A stretch of 64,000 nt of DNA from an uncultured Bacteroidales bacterium (GCA_905234645.1 CAJOIS010000022.1:1-64000); one strand, 5' to 3'. Numbered from the stretch's first letter, positions 1-7,860 are shown. The notes: generated by a model from the letters alone, not told the origin. Made by a program: numbers and translations.

Positions 1-621
1 AAGGTCATTTTATACCATTCCAACAAGCCCAAGTTCTCAGACATCATTGCAAAGGCGCTCAATCGCTACGAACGCATTCTGCAAGCTCGTCAACGCCAAG
101 CCCGTCAGCGTGGCTTCGAGCCTTACACATGGGAAGTACCTGCCGAACGTCTTTACAAAGAAGAAACCCATCAAGTCAAGCCTGCTGTGAAAGACCATGC
201 GCTGCTGCCCTTCATCGAGCTGAAGAAGGCATCCAATCCCGAACAGATGTTTCGCGACTTCCTCGAAAGCCATGCCGCCAGCATCGACTGGTGGTATAAG
301 AACGGCGATGAAGGTAAGCAGCACTACGCCATACCTTACGAGCAAAGCAATGGCGAGAAGGCGCTATTCTATGTGGATTTCATCATCCGCATGAAAAACG
401 GCCAACTGTTTCTCTTCGACACCAAGACCGAGAACAGCGACCCCGAAGCTCCCAACAAGCACAACGCACTTCTTGCCTACATGAAGGAACGCCCCGACGA
501 AAACCTGAAGGGCGGTGTGATTGTGGAAAAGAACAATGTGTGGTACTACTGCAAATATGCCATCCAAACCACTTCCGATGTTACAGGTTGGGATGCGTTT
601 TTCCCTGACGAGTATAATTGA
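1..621 (+). CDS. C-terminal part of a type III restriction/DEAD-helicase-like protein with PD-(D/E)xK nuclease domain (5' truncated)
   Basis: The reading frame is open from the first base, so the gene begins outside the window; the ORF-track Met at 187 is internal. The visible 206 residues look like the tail of a large Res-subunit or superfamily 2 helicase seen in restriction and DNA-modification clusters. The end has a PD-(D/E)xK-like arrangement: an acidic residue in VDFIIRMKNG followed by FDTKTENSD, consistent with a nuclease active site. Its stop lies 14 bp before the next gene's best start, and the following genes overlap or nearly touch, so it is probably an upstream member of the same operon. 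The helicase motifs would lie off the left edge, so the helicase part is inferred from family resemblance only. Confidence 0.6.
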   Translation, partial: KVILYHSNKPKFSDIIAKALNRYERILQARQRQARQRGFEPYTWEVPAERLYKEETHQVKPAVKDHALLPFIELKKASNPEQMFRDFLESHAASIDWWYKNGDEGKQHYAIPYEQSNGEKALFYVDFIIRMKNGQLFLFDTKTENSDPEAPNKHNALLAYMKERPDENLKGGVIVEKNNVWYYCKYAIQTTSDVTGWDAFFPDEYN

Positions 622-635
622 AAAAACACAAGAAT

Positions 636-854
636 ATGAGCAAAGGTATTGATAGCGTATTCCTGCACTACGGCGTGCGCAAGGAAGATATGGAACTCAT
701 CCTCCAAACTTGTCGCGACAACGACATCAATGAGGAATGGCTGAAAGAGAACATCTTGAAGCCATATAATGAAGCGCGAACCCAGCAAAACACAGTGGAT
801 GAGCGCACCCTTACGAAAATCATGAAACGTGCCATCAAAAACGTACAGCCATGA
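636..854 (+). CDS. 72-aa small protein of a Dnd-like DNA-modification operon
   Basis: The ORF track starts at a TTG at 618 inside the previous gene. The ATG at 636 (MSKGIDSVF...) is more likely because it clears the upstream stop. The protein is charged and probably all-helical, with no signal peptide or membrane segment. Its stop overlaps the start of the DndD-like gene in an ATGA arrangement, which implies translational coupling and a shared complex or pathway. It resembles the small proteins that sit next to DndD-type ATPases in modification clusters, but I cannot assign a biochemical role. Confidence 0.7.
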   Translation: MSKGIDSVFLHYGVRKEDMELILQTCRDNDINEEWLKENILKPYNEARTQQNTVDERTLTKIMKRAIKNVQP

Positions 855-2869
855 AGATCAAGAGAATTTACGCCGAAAACTACAAGACTTACAAGAAGTT
901 GGATTTGAACCTTGAAGTCACGTCCGACCGTCCCATCATCCTGATAGGTGGTGGTAACGGCTGCGGTAAAACCACGCTTTTCGATGCCATTTACCATGCG
1001 CTGTATGGATTGGAAATCAAAAGCGTGAAGCACTTTGAGGAGCTTTTCAACGCAGGAGTAATGGTTGAGAGCAAAGGCTTTAACAACAGCCAAATCGTGC
1101 TGCAAATCGACTTCACGGGCATGGTGCTGGCCAAGGAAGAGCAATACAGGCTGAAACGTGCCTATATGGTACTGAACGACCGTGTTGTTGAATCGGTCAC
1201 ACTCTCCATGGGTGGCAACAACTTCGTCTATGGCAGTGGCTCATCCCAGTCCGATAGGGCACAAAACGAAGAGGTAGTAAGCAAAATTATCACTGCCAAC
1301 CTGCCTGCCGAACTGAGCAATTATTTCCTCTTCGATGCCATGAAAACCAGCGAGTTGGTCAAGGAAGAGCAAATCAACAAGTTGATAATGAATAATATCA
1401 ACTCTGTCATGGGCTTCAGCAAATACAGTCAGATGCGCAAAGCCGCTGATGCCTTGTTGTCTGAAAAGAAAGCCGAGCGTATGGAGAATGAGAACCAACG
1501 CAAAGCGTATGGCAAATTAGTGGCTGATAAACAACAGTTGGAAAAAGAAGTTGAAAAACTGGACGATGATTATGCCAAAGCCCTCGAATATGCCAACGAG
1601 CACAAAGAACAGTATGACCAACTGAAAGAAGGCCGTAATGCCGATGACGTTACCCGTGACAAGATTAAGAAAGTAGAACAAACCATACAAGCTACCCTGA
1701 AAGCTGAAGTTGAGTACTTGCAAAATGTCGATGCTATGGCCAAGGATATCGAAACGCAAGTGATCATCCCGAAGCTGGCCAGCATCATCAGCACTGAAGT
1801 TGAGGTCATCCTCCACGCCAAAGAGGAAGTGGCCAGTGCCAGAATCAATCTTTTGACTGACCAACAGATTGAACTGTTCACACACAATCTTGTCAAGGTC
1901 ATCGAAGAACGTTATATGCCAAGTAAGCGTCTTGATGTTCCTTCGTTGATTGAGGAGATGAAGTTGTGGCAAGAGAAGGAAAACACCGTCGAAGACAGGT
2001 TTGCTTTCTTCTCGCCAGCCGAAGTGACGCTGTTGAAAGACACGGTTCGCACTGCCATGTCCAATCCCTTCATTCTTTTGGATGAGCAAAGGGAAATGCT
2101 CAACCAGGACATTCACGACATGCCCAAGCAGCGCGAACTCATTAAGGACTACCAACGCAGCTTGAATGGCAACGACTACACCATCATCCAACTATATGAG
2201 AACAATGCCAAGCGTATCGATGAACTAAAAGATGCCATTGGCACCAAGAAAGCTACTATCAAGGATTTGGAAGGACAGATTAGCAAGTTTGATTACGAGA
2301 TTCCACAGATTCCCGACCCACAATATGACTTGCTTTGCAAACTGCCCGACTTCTTCAAGCAACTCTCAACCAAACTGCTTCGTGCCAAGAAAGCCAGTAT
2401 CGAGCGTATGATGCGCGACCAGTTGAACCAAAATCTCGTTGTTTATGCTGGTGTCATTGGCCGTGTCGAACTCTCCACGGGCAACAGCGATGAAATCTCG
2501 TTCAAGATGTACCACAAAGACGGCAACGAGATTTTCCTAAGCCAACTCAATGCCGGTGCCAAGCAAACGGTAATGCAGGTGCTGCTGAAGGTGCTCTATA
2601 ACCTTGGCGACTATGAGCCACCTGTAATGATCGATACGGTCATGGGTGTTCTCGACAAGGAAAGCCGCGAGGTCATCCTGGAACACTACTTCCCGGATTT
2701 GGCGCACCAAACCATCCTGCTCAGTACCGATACTGAAATCACCACCGAGCACGACTTCGACCGCCTGCAGGCGTATGTGGCCAAGACCTATACGCTACAC
2801 CGCGACAAACAAAATCAGTGTACTACTATCACTGAAGACTATTTCGGACTACAAACCAAAGAAATCTAA
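851..2869 (+). CDS. DndD-like SMC/RecN-type AAA ATPase
   Basis: The 672-aa protein is laid out like DndD, SbcC and other SMC-like ATPases. The Walker A sequence GGNGCGKTT is at about residues 34-42, and a long charged coiled coil spans roughly 190-500. A C-terminal ATPase half carries a signature-like LNAGAKQ and a Walker B/D-loop stretch MIDTVMGVLD. The signature has Ala where the family usually has Glu (LSAGEKQ), and the Walker B Asp is followed by Thr as in DndD and not by a Glu. DndD proteins act with DNA phosphorothioation enzymes as ATPase/nickases; here the partners are a HerA-like ATPase and a nuclease-helicase. It overlaps the 72-aa gene by 4 bp and lies 5 bp from the next gene. Confidence 0.8.
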   Translation: MKIKRIYAENYKTYKKLDLNLEVTSDRPIILIGGGNGCGKTTLFDAIYHALYGLEIKSVKHFEELFNAGVMVESKGFNNSQIVLQIDFTGMVLAKEEQYRLKRAYMVLNDRVVESVTLSMGGNNFVYGSGSSQSDRAQNEEVVSKIITANLPAELSNYFLFDAMKTSELVKEEQINKLIMNNINSVMGFSKYSQMRKAADALLSEKKAERMENENQRKAYGKLVADKQQLEKEVEKLDDDYAKALEYANEHKEQYDQLKEGRNADDVTRDKIKKVEQTIQATLKAEVEYLQNVDAMAKDIETQVIIPKLASIISTEVEVILHAKEEVASARINLLTDQQIELFTHNLVKVIEERYMPSKRLDVPSLIEEMKLWQEKENTVEDRFAFFSPAEVTLLKDTVRTAMSNPFILLDEQREMLNQDIHDMPKQRELIKDYQRSLNGNDYTIIQLYENNAKRIDELKDAIGTKKATIKDLEGQISKFDYEIPQIPDPQYDLLCKLPDFFKQLSTKLLRAKKASIERMMRDQLNQNLVVYAGVIGRVELSTGNSDEISFKMYHKDGNEIFLSQLNAGAKQTVMQVLLKVLYNLGDYEPPVMIDTVMGVLDKESREVILEHYFPDLAHQTILLSTDTEITTEHDFDRLQAYVAKTYTLHRDKQNQCTTITEDYFGLQTKEI

Positions 2870-2874
2870 CAGCC

Positions 2875-4473
2875 ATGAACAATATCGCACAATTGACAAT
2901 AAAGGGTGTCACCGCAGTCCAGGACATGCACGAGCGCATTGCCGATGTGAAAGCCCTCATTGAACAACGGTTGAATCTTGATGAATATACCGAAAACGTC
3001 AGACCTGTTACTTTGAATCAGAGTAATGTGTTGCGTATTTGTCTGCTGGCTGGTCTTAGCGACAAGTCGAAACGTGTTATTGACGAAGCCACCACGAGCC
3101 TGACACTATCGCGTACACCTTATGCAACTACGTTTTTCACCAAGTCCAACATTGGTGACTTGTTTGAAGCATTACTGAAGTTGCGCTATCACGATGTGGA
3201 TGCCGATTGGACTGCTCCCAAGGTGGTGAGCCGTGTGATAGGCCGTGAAATCCTTCGCGGTCGCGACATCCTACTGAAAGAAGGAGCTATTGATGAATGG
3301 CTTACCTATATGCCGTTGCGTGGCGGACGCTCTCTCTCAGCCATCCCAGAACTTAATCTGCTCATTGGCCAATATGAAAACGGTATGGATGCCACACTCG
3401 ACATCAATAGCCGTAACATCGCCAACACGCAAATCATCATTGCCGGAACAACGGGTTCAGGAAAGTCAAATCTTATCTCTGTACTCATCAATCAGATTAG
3501 AAGCGCTTCATCCGACACGCATTACCCCGTCAACTTCCTGCTCTTCGACTACAAAGGAGAGTTTTCCGACCCCGCCAATGCCGATTGGCTGCAACAGTTT
3601 GACACCGACCGTTCCGCAATCCTTAATCCCATCGAGAAGCCGCTTCCATTCACTCCGTTCAAGGATTTCAGCGACCGACCCATCAATGAGGTCAATCTCT
3701 ATGCAACATCGCTTTCCACTGCCCTGTGTGCCATTTCACCTGCAACCATCAGCTCCAATATGGACAACAGACTGAGCGAAGCCATCATCAACGCCTACAA
3801 GAAGCAGAACTTGAAGCCTATCACCTTCAAGCAAGTCCTCGACGAATACAAGGCGTTGTTGCCCGCCAAGAAACATGACGAAGTGGATAGCGTGGTATCT
3901 GTGTTAAGCCAGCTGGTCAGAAACAACATCTTTGCCGAGGAGGACAAAATCGACTTGCTCCGCAACTGCTATATCATCAATCTCGGTGGCTTCGAGAAGG
4001 ATGGCATCATGGCCAAGGCCATAGTCTATTTTGTCATCTCCAAGTTGAACGCAATTTATGAAAAGTTGCCCAAGCAAGCCACCAACGAAGACCGGGTAGA
4101 GATACGTCACTTCACCATCATCGATGAGGCCCACTACATGCTGAGCTTCGAGAATAAACCTTTGCAGAACCTGATTGCTGTGGGCCGCAACAAGGGTATG
4201 AGCATCATCCTGGCCACCCAAAACATGGAAAGCTTCAAGAGCAAGCATTTCGACTTCTACGCCAACGCCCAATATCCTTTGATCATGCGTCAGCAGCAGC
4301 AAAACGATGCTGTGCTGAAAGACCTCTTTGGTGTGTCAGGTGGCGCATTACAAGAAATTAAGCAAGCCATTGCTGGACTGGAGAAAGGTGAGCTTATCAC
4401 CAAAGATGCTGCCAACATGGCCTTGGGCATCGGCAAGCATTGGCAGAAAATTAAGGTCACCCATTTGATTTAA
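2875..4473 (+). CDS. HerA/FtsK-like ATP-binding protein (DUF87-type)
   Basis: The protein is 532 aa. Walker A GTTGSGKS is at about residues 191-198, followed by FLLFDYKGEF typical of HerA/VirB4-type pumps, and Walker B is IIDEAHYM near residue 425. A region of about 150 residues precedes the ATPase; its VTLNQSNVLRICLLAGL stretch faintly recalls the small protein DndE, which I treat only as a hypothesis. HerA-type hexameric ATPases move along or pump DNA and are common partners of nucleases in defence clusters. The gene follows the DndD-like gene by 5 bp and precedes the next by 5 bp, so co-translation is likely. Confidence 0.75.
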   Translation: MNNIAQLTIKGVTAVQDMHERIADVKALIEQRLNLDEYTENVRPVTLNQSNVLRICLLAGLSDKSKRVIDEATTSLTLSRTPYATTFFTKSNIGDLFEALLKLRYHDVDADWTAPKVVSRVIGREILRGRDILLKEGAIDEWLTYMPLRGGRSLSAIPELNLLIGQYENGMDATLDINSRNIANTQIIIAGTTGSGKSNLISVLINQIRSASSDTHYPVNFLLFDYKGEFSDPANADWLQQFDTDRSAILNPIEKPLPFTPFKDFSDRPINEVNLYATSLSTALCAISPATISSNMDNRLSEAIINAYKKQNLKPITFKQVLDEYKALLPAKKHDEVDSVVSVLSQLVRNNIFAEEDKIDLLRNCYIINLGGFEKDGIMAKAIVYFVISKLNAIYEKLPKQATNEDRVEIRHFTIIDEAHYMLSFENKPLQNLIAVGRNKGMSIILATQNMESFKSKHFDFYANAQYPLIMRQQQQNDAVLKDLFGVSGGALQEIKQAIAGLEKGELITKDAANMALGIGKHWQKIKVTHLI

Positions 4474-4478
4474 TACTT

Positions 4479-5348
4479 ATGGATTCCAAGGAACTGAAGA
4501 AAGCACAAGAGGCCATCGAAATGCTCCAACAGCTTAATTTGCCTGTAGGCGAACAGCAGTTGGAAGTCCTGGCCGCGATGGAAAAGGAATACCTTGAAAA
4601 AGAGGTGCTGCCTCCCGCCATTGAGGTTATGCGCTCTAAGGTCAGCGGCTTAAAAAACACTTTCCTTGTGTCAGTCAAGTATTCCGAAAAGGATGGATTA
4701 CAATTAGAATCCATTGAAGCGCAAATAGATAAAACTCCCAAAGACAAGGCCGAGGATTTGGCCACAGTCAAAGACACTGACGAAAGTCGCTATCTGGGAG
4801 TAGATCCTGTAAGCGGAAAGAAGGTTTATGTGAAAATTACAAAACGTGGGCTACTGGTTCAGTTGGGTGAACTCAACACTCCAGAAAAGCCAAAGTTCGC
4901 CCGTTTGAGAAGAGGAACAGACATCGACGAGGTCACTTTAGAGGAAGTGTTATCGATATTCAAGTTCCCTCGCACACTTGGCTTTTTTGAAGGCAAGGAA
5001 GTCGTTGTCGGTATCGGCCCTTTTGGTCCTTATATCAAGCACAACGAAAAGTACTACAATCTTTCCAGGGAAGACGACCCTCATACGATTAGTTACGAAA
5101 GAGCACTTGAAATCGTAAAGACCAAACGTGAGCTTGGAATAGGCGAAGTCATTTTGGAGTTTGAAAACGACCCCGACATCCGCGTCATCAATGGACGTTT
5201 TGGCCCTTACATCAAATATAAGAAGAACAATTACAAGGTTCCCCGTCAAATGACACCTTCTTTATTGTCCTATGAGGATTGTCTGGCAATAATAAAAGAC
5301 CCGGCCAATGCAGCCCAAAAATGGGTGCCAAGGAACAAACAAGAATAA
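4479..5348 (+). CDS. Operon protein with novel N-terminal module plus DNA topoisomerase I C-terminal repeats
   Basis: The protein is 289 aa. Residues 1 to about 80 are a helical module shared with the next gene (both begin MD-K-L-KA-EA-EML--L-LPV). Residues from about 102 onward closely resemble the extreme C-terminal repeats of Bacteroidetes TopA: RYLGVDPVSGKKVYVKI, then PRTLGFFEGKEVVVGIG, then two GxFGPYI repeats (near 179-187 and 239-245) followed by a Tyr-rich strand. There is no Toprim domain and no catalytic Tyr domain, so it cannot be a topoisomerase. The tail may serve as a DNA-binding or partner-binding module. Spacing (5 bp after herA-like, 12 bp before the paralogue) places it in the Dnd-like operon. 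Confidence 0.7.
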   Translation: MDSKELKKAQEAIEMLQQLNLPVGEQQLEVLAAMEKEYLEKEVLPPAIEVMRSKVSGLKNTFLVSVKYSEKDGLQLESIEAQIDKTPKDKAEDLATVKDTDESRYLGVDPVSGKKVYVKITKRGLLVQLGELNTPEKPKFARLRRGTDIDEVTLEEVLSIFKFPRTLGFFEGKEVVVGIGPFGPYIKHNEKYYNLSREDDPHTISYERALEIVKTKRELGIGEVILEFENDPDIRVINGRFGPYIKYKKNNYKVPRQMTPSLLSYEDCLAIIKDPANAAQKWVPRNKQE

Positions 5349-5360
5349 AACACTAAAGTC

Positions 5361-5948
5361 ATGGATAAAGACAAACTACAAAAAGCCTACGAAGCCGTCG
5401 AAATGCTGAAGGCATTAGATTTGCCTGTCAGCAAGGATCAGTTGAACGCCATAGCTGAAATGGAAAGGGAGTGCCTTTTGGAGGAAGTCACACCTCGTAT
5501 TCAGAAGATACTGAAGCCCATCGTCAAAAACATGAATACGAGTTTTCGTATCGATATAAGCTATACCCCTGAGACTGGGTTAGTCATTAACACCGTAGAC
5601 AACAAAAGACCTTACCGTCGCTCAACAGACGAATCAGAGTCGGGGCGCAGAACCAGAACGAAGGTCGGCACACTAAGGGTTACATACCCCGACGGTCGTG
5701 TGATTGAGCACAATAAAGCATCCCAGACCTTAGTTGATGTGGTAGAATCCATTGGCTTTGAGAATGTTGAAAAGCTCAAATGGACTGTTACCAGCCAGCC
5801 ATTTGTTTCAAAAGAAAGACATCCTCATCGTCAACAAGAACGAGACGGTTGGTATATTACCACCCATTCTAGCACACCCTTCAAGAAAAAACAAATCGAA
5901 GATTTGTCCAAAAAGTTCAAACTGAAATTAAAAGTTGAAATAGTTTAG
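5361..5948 (+). CDS. Paralogous operon protein sharing the N-terminal module of the preceding gene
   Basis: The protein is 195 aa. Its first ~80 residues align with the start of the preceding protein, including EAVEMLKALDLPV and EMERECLLEEV against EAIEMLQQLNLPV and AMEKEYLEKEV. The topoisomerase repeats are replaced by a low-complexity charged linker (about 85-100) and a ~95-residue C-terminal domain with TLRVTYPDGRVIEHNKA and GWYITTHSSTPFKKKQIEDL. I do not recognise that domain. There is no signal peptide. It is the last gene of the run; the following 663 bp have no gene. Shared head and different tails suggest that the two proteins dock onto the same partner with different targeting domains. 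Confidence 0.65.
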   Translation: MDKDKLQKAYEAVEMLKALDLPVSKDQLNAIAEMERECLLEEVTPRIQKILKPIVKNMNTSFRIDISYTPETGLVINTVDNKRPYRRSTDESESGRRTRTKVGTLRVTYPDGRVIEHNKASQTLVDVVESIGFENVEKLKWTVTSQPFVSKERHPHRQQERDGWYITTHSSTPFKKKQIEDLSKKFKLKLKVEIV

Positions 5949-5965
5949 TGACAAACGTATAGGAG

Positions 5966-5987
5966 ATCGCGGGGCTGGGCCCGCGAT
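5966..5987. repeat. Dispersed palindrome, GATCGCGG family, copy 1
   Basis: ATCGCGGG and CCCGCGAT form an 8-bp perfect stem with a 6-nt loop, followed by GAC. A second copy with the same flanks (GAG...GATGAC) lies after pyrF at 50267-50287, so this is a dispersed REP-like element. It could also work as a weak terminator for the operon ending at 5948. Confidence 0.75.
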
Positions 5988-6154
5988 GACGGCAAGGGGA
6001 GGGAGCGTTGTCCATAGCATTGCTGTTTTCCTCCCATATGCCGTGTGCGAGAACGCCTACGCCTGACCGGGTCGGGCGCGTGGGCAATGGCCGACATGGC
6101 GGGGAAGCGTCCGCTTTGTGTGTTGGGTCCGATGATGTCGGCCTTGAACTTTTG

Positions 6155-6180
6155 GTCCTTTTGTTTCAAGACAAAAGGAC
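6155..6180. repeat. Perfect 10-bp inverted repeat (GTCCTTTTGT/ACAAAAGGAC)
   Basis: The two arms are exact reverse complements separated by TTCAAG. There is no U-tract on either side, so a plain intrinsic terminator is not supported. Its function is unknown. Confidence 0.65.
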
Positions 6181-6337
6181 AAGAAAACCGCAGCCATAGA
6201 TGCCCGCCATCGCACAGGCCGGCGTCGGCATGACATGGCTGCTGAGTTCCAATAAAAATATGTACTTTTGCACATCGATTGGCTCGCCTTTGGCAGGGAG
6301 CAGCCTCCTATCAGGCAGGGAGCAACTCCGACATTTC

Positions 6338-6381
6338 TTCGTTAGTTGTTCGATAGTTGTTCGATATTTATTCGATAGAAA
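6338..6381 (+). repeat. Four 11-bp iterons with TTCGATAG core
   Basis: Four contiguous 11-mers run TTCGTTAGTTG, TTCGATAGTTG, TTCGATATTTA and TTCGATAGAAA, with no gaps. An inverted core CTATCGAA follows at 6413-6420, and the core TCGATAG recurs in the inverted repeat at 6512-6560. A spacing of about one helical turn suggests cooperative protein binding to one DNA face. Confidence 0.75.
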
Positions 6382-6511
6382 ATAGGACAAATAACAAGGG
6401 TGTAGCGAAAGACTATCGAATATCTTCCAAGCCTGTTACCTGCTTGGCACGAAGCAAATACGAGACAAGATGCCCATGGAAAGAGGATTAACCGTTCTTC
6501 AATCCAAACAT

Positions 6512-6560
6512 CGATAGTAGTCGGAATCTCGGAAAAAAAACGCGATTCCGACTACTATCG
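6512..6560. promoter_or_regulatory. Perfect 17-bp inverted repeat upstream of rhuM
   Basis: CGATAGTAGTCGGAATC at 6512-6528 and its exact reverse complement at 6544-6560 flank a 15-nt A-rich spacer. The element ends 25 bp before the rhuM -7 box, so it could be an operator, a recombination or transposition end, or an RNA hairpin of an upstream transcript. Its inner core matches the nearby iterons. Confidence 0.75.
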
Positions 6561-6585
6561 TTTATTTCTTCGCAAAAAAAAACAT

Positions 6586-6594
6586 TATCTTTGC
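6586..6594 (+). promoter_or_regulatory. rhuM promoter -7 box TATCTTTGC
   Basis: TATCTTTGC matches the Bacteroidota -7 consensus and lies 17 bp before the ATG, giving a very short leader. No clear TTTG -33 box is seen. Confidence 0.6.
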
Positions 6595-6611
6595 AAAGAA
6601 AATAACATGTA

Positions 6612-7673
6612 ATGAGCAAACAACTCGAAATAAGAAACAGCACTGCGGAGTTCCTGATTTTCCAAGCGGAAGGAAAAGAAGACGGCATCCAAGTGGTTTA
6701 CAAGGACGAAACCATTTGGTGCACACAAAAAGCGATGGCAGCATTGTTTGATGTGGGAGTTCCAGCTATCAACAAGCATCTAAACAACCTTTATCTTGAA
6801 GGGGAAATCTTGCGAGAAGCAACTGTTTCCAAAATGGAAATAGTTCAACTTGAAGGCAAACGAGAAGTAAAAAGAATGACAGAGCTATACAATCTCGATG
6901 CCATCATCTCCGTTGGTTATCGGGTTAATTCGTTGCGAGCCACACAGTTCAGACAATGGTGTACCTATGTACTCCGCCAGTTCACCATACGCGGTTATGT
7001 CATCGATAAAAAGCGCATGGAAAACGGTAGTTTCATTGGAGAGGATTATTTCGAGCATCTGTTGGCCGAAATCAGAGAGATAAGACTCAGCGAACGTCGA
7101 TTCTACCAAAAACTGACCGATATCTATGCCACTGCTATCGATTACAACAAAGACGCACCGACAACGAGGCAGTTTTTCAAAATGGTGCAAAACAAGATGC
7201 ATTATGCCGTCCACGGTCATACAGCAGCCGAGCTTATCGTTGGCCGCGCCAATGCCGAAAAAGAACACATGGGATTGAACACTTGGGAGAATGCCCCAAA
7301 CGGAAAGATTGTAAAAACCGATGTCAGTATCGCGAAGAACTATTTGAACGAGTTGGAGTTGGAAGACATGGGACGACTGGTAAATGCCGCTTTGGATATG
7401 GCTGAGCGTATGGCCAACCGTCACATTCCCATGACGATGGAGGACTGGGCCAAACGCATTGACATCATCCTTCAAGCAGGTGGGGATGCTGTCCTGACCG
7501 ATGCCGGTGTAGTCACAGCAGAAGAGGCAAAGGCATTCGCCGAAACCGAATTTGAAAAATATCGAATCATACAAGACCGGCTATTCCAATCCGACTTTGA
7601 CCGCTTTGCAGAAAACGACTATTTACCGCTTGACTTCAAGGAAATCGAAACTGGGCAAAACGACTGTCAATAA
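6612..7673 (+). CDS. RhuM-family protein
   Basis: The 353-aa protein has the features of the RhuM family, named after the Salmonella pathogenicity island gene. An N-terminal half contains a winged-helix-like DNA-binding region (TIWCTQKAMAALFDVGVPAI) and the conserved GYRVNSLRATQFRQWCTYVLR stretch; a helical C-terminal half ends with VTAEEAKAFAETEFEKYR. There is no signal peptide or membrane segment. The molecular function is not established; family members often sit in islands beside restriction or toxin-antitoxin genes, as here beside the Dnd-like operon. It is a single-gene unit with its own promoter and terminator. The flanking palindrome and iterons suggest self-regulation or mobility, which is inference. 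Confidence 0.8.
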   Translation: MSKQLEIRNSTAEFLIFQAEGKEDGIQVVYKDETIWCTQKAMAALFDVGVPAINKHLNNLYLEGEILREATVSKMEIVQLEGKREVKRMTELYNLDAIISVGYRVNSLRATQFRQWCTYVLRQFTIRGYVIDKKRMENGSFIGEDYFEHLLAEIREIRLSERRFYQKLTDIYATAIDYNKDAPTTRQFFKMVQNKMHYAVHGHTAAELIVGRANAEKEHMGLNTWENAPNGKIVKTDVSIAKNYLNELELEDMGRLVNAALDMAERMANRHIPMTMEDWAKRIDIILQAGGDAVLTDAGVVTAEEAKAFAETEFEKYRIIQDRLFQSDFDRFAENDYLPLDFKEIETGQNDCQ

Positions 7674-7701
7674 AAACAAAACCATTAAGGTTTATATTCA
7701 C

Positions 7702-7736
7702 AAAAGCCTCTCAAAAGTTTTTGAAGGGCTTTTTTG
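7702..7736 (+). terminator. Intrinsic terminator after rhuM
   Basis: AAAAGCC-tc-TCAAAA / TTTTGA-ag-GGCTTTTTT forms an interrupted hairpin ending in a T-tract, 28 bp after the rhuM stop. Confidence 0.75.
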
Positions 7737-7832
7737 TTATCGTTCAAAAATATTCTCTACCTTTGCCTCCAACAACTGATTAATCAGCAACGACATCACT
7801 AGACTGCTTCGTTCCTCACAGTGACGCGAAGC

Positions 7833-7860
7833 GACAACTGACAACTGACAACTGATAACT
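7833..7860 (+). repeat. 7-bp tandem repeat abutting the rpe start codon
   Basis: GACAACT occurs three times followed by GATAACT, with the fourth unit ending immediately before the ATG at 7861. Just upstream, GCTTCG (7806-7811) and CGAAGC (7827-7832) can form a hairpin. A comparable heptad array precedes murA. A weak TACCTTTGC promoter box is at 7758-7766. Confidence 0.8.

Larger units (their letters stand above)
5949..6611. other. 663-bp gene-free stretch between the Dnd-like operon and rhuM
   Basis: The short ORFs in this stretch overlap each other on both strands and look like chance ORFs. It holds, in order, a GATCGCGG/CCGCGATGAC hairpin, a 10-bp perfect hairpin, four 11-bp iterons, an inverted copy of the iteron core, a 17-bp perfect inverted repeat and the rhuM promoter. 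Each is listed separately. It may be the right-hand edge of an accessory island. Confidence 0.7.

Noticed and set aside
4479-5348. A topoisomerase I gene
   Set aside because: Only the C-terminal repeats are present; the Toprim and catalytic tyrosine domains are missing.
5945-6390. Several 60-75-aa ORFs on both strands
   Set aside because: They overlap one another in the repeat-rich gap and have no start context, promoter or family features.
6612-7673. RhuM as a transposase or integrase linked to the flanking palindrome
   Set aside because: No DDE, tyrosine or serine recombinase motif is visible in the protein.
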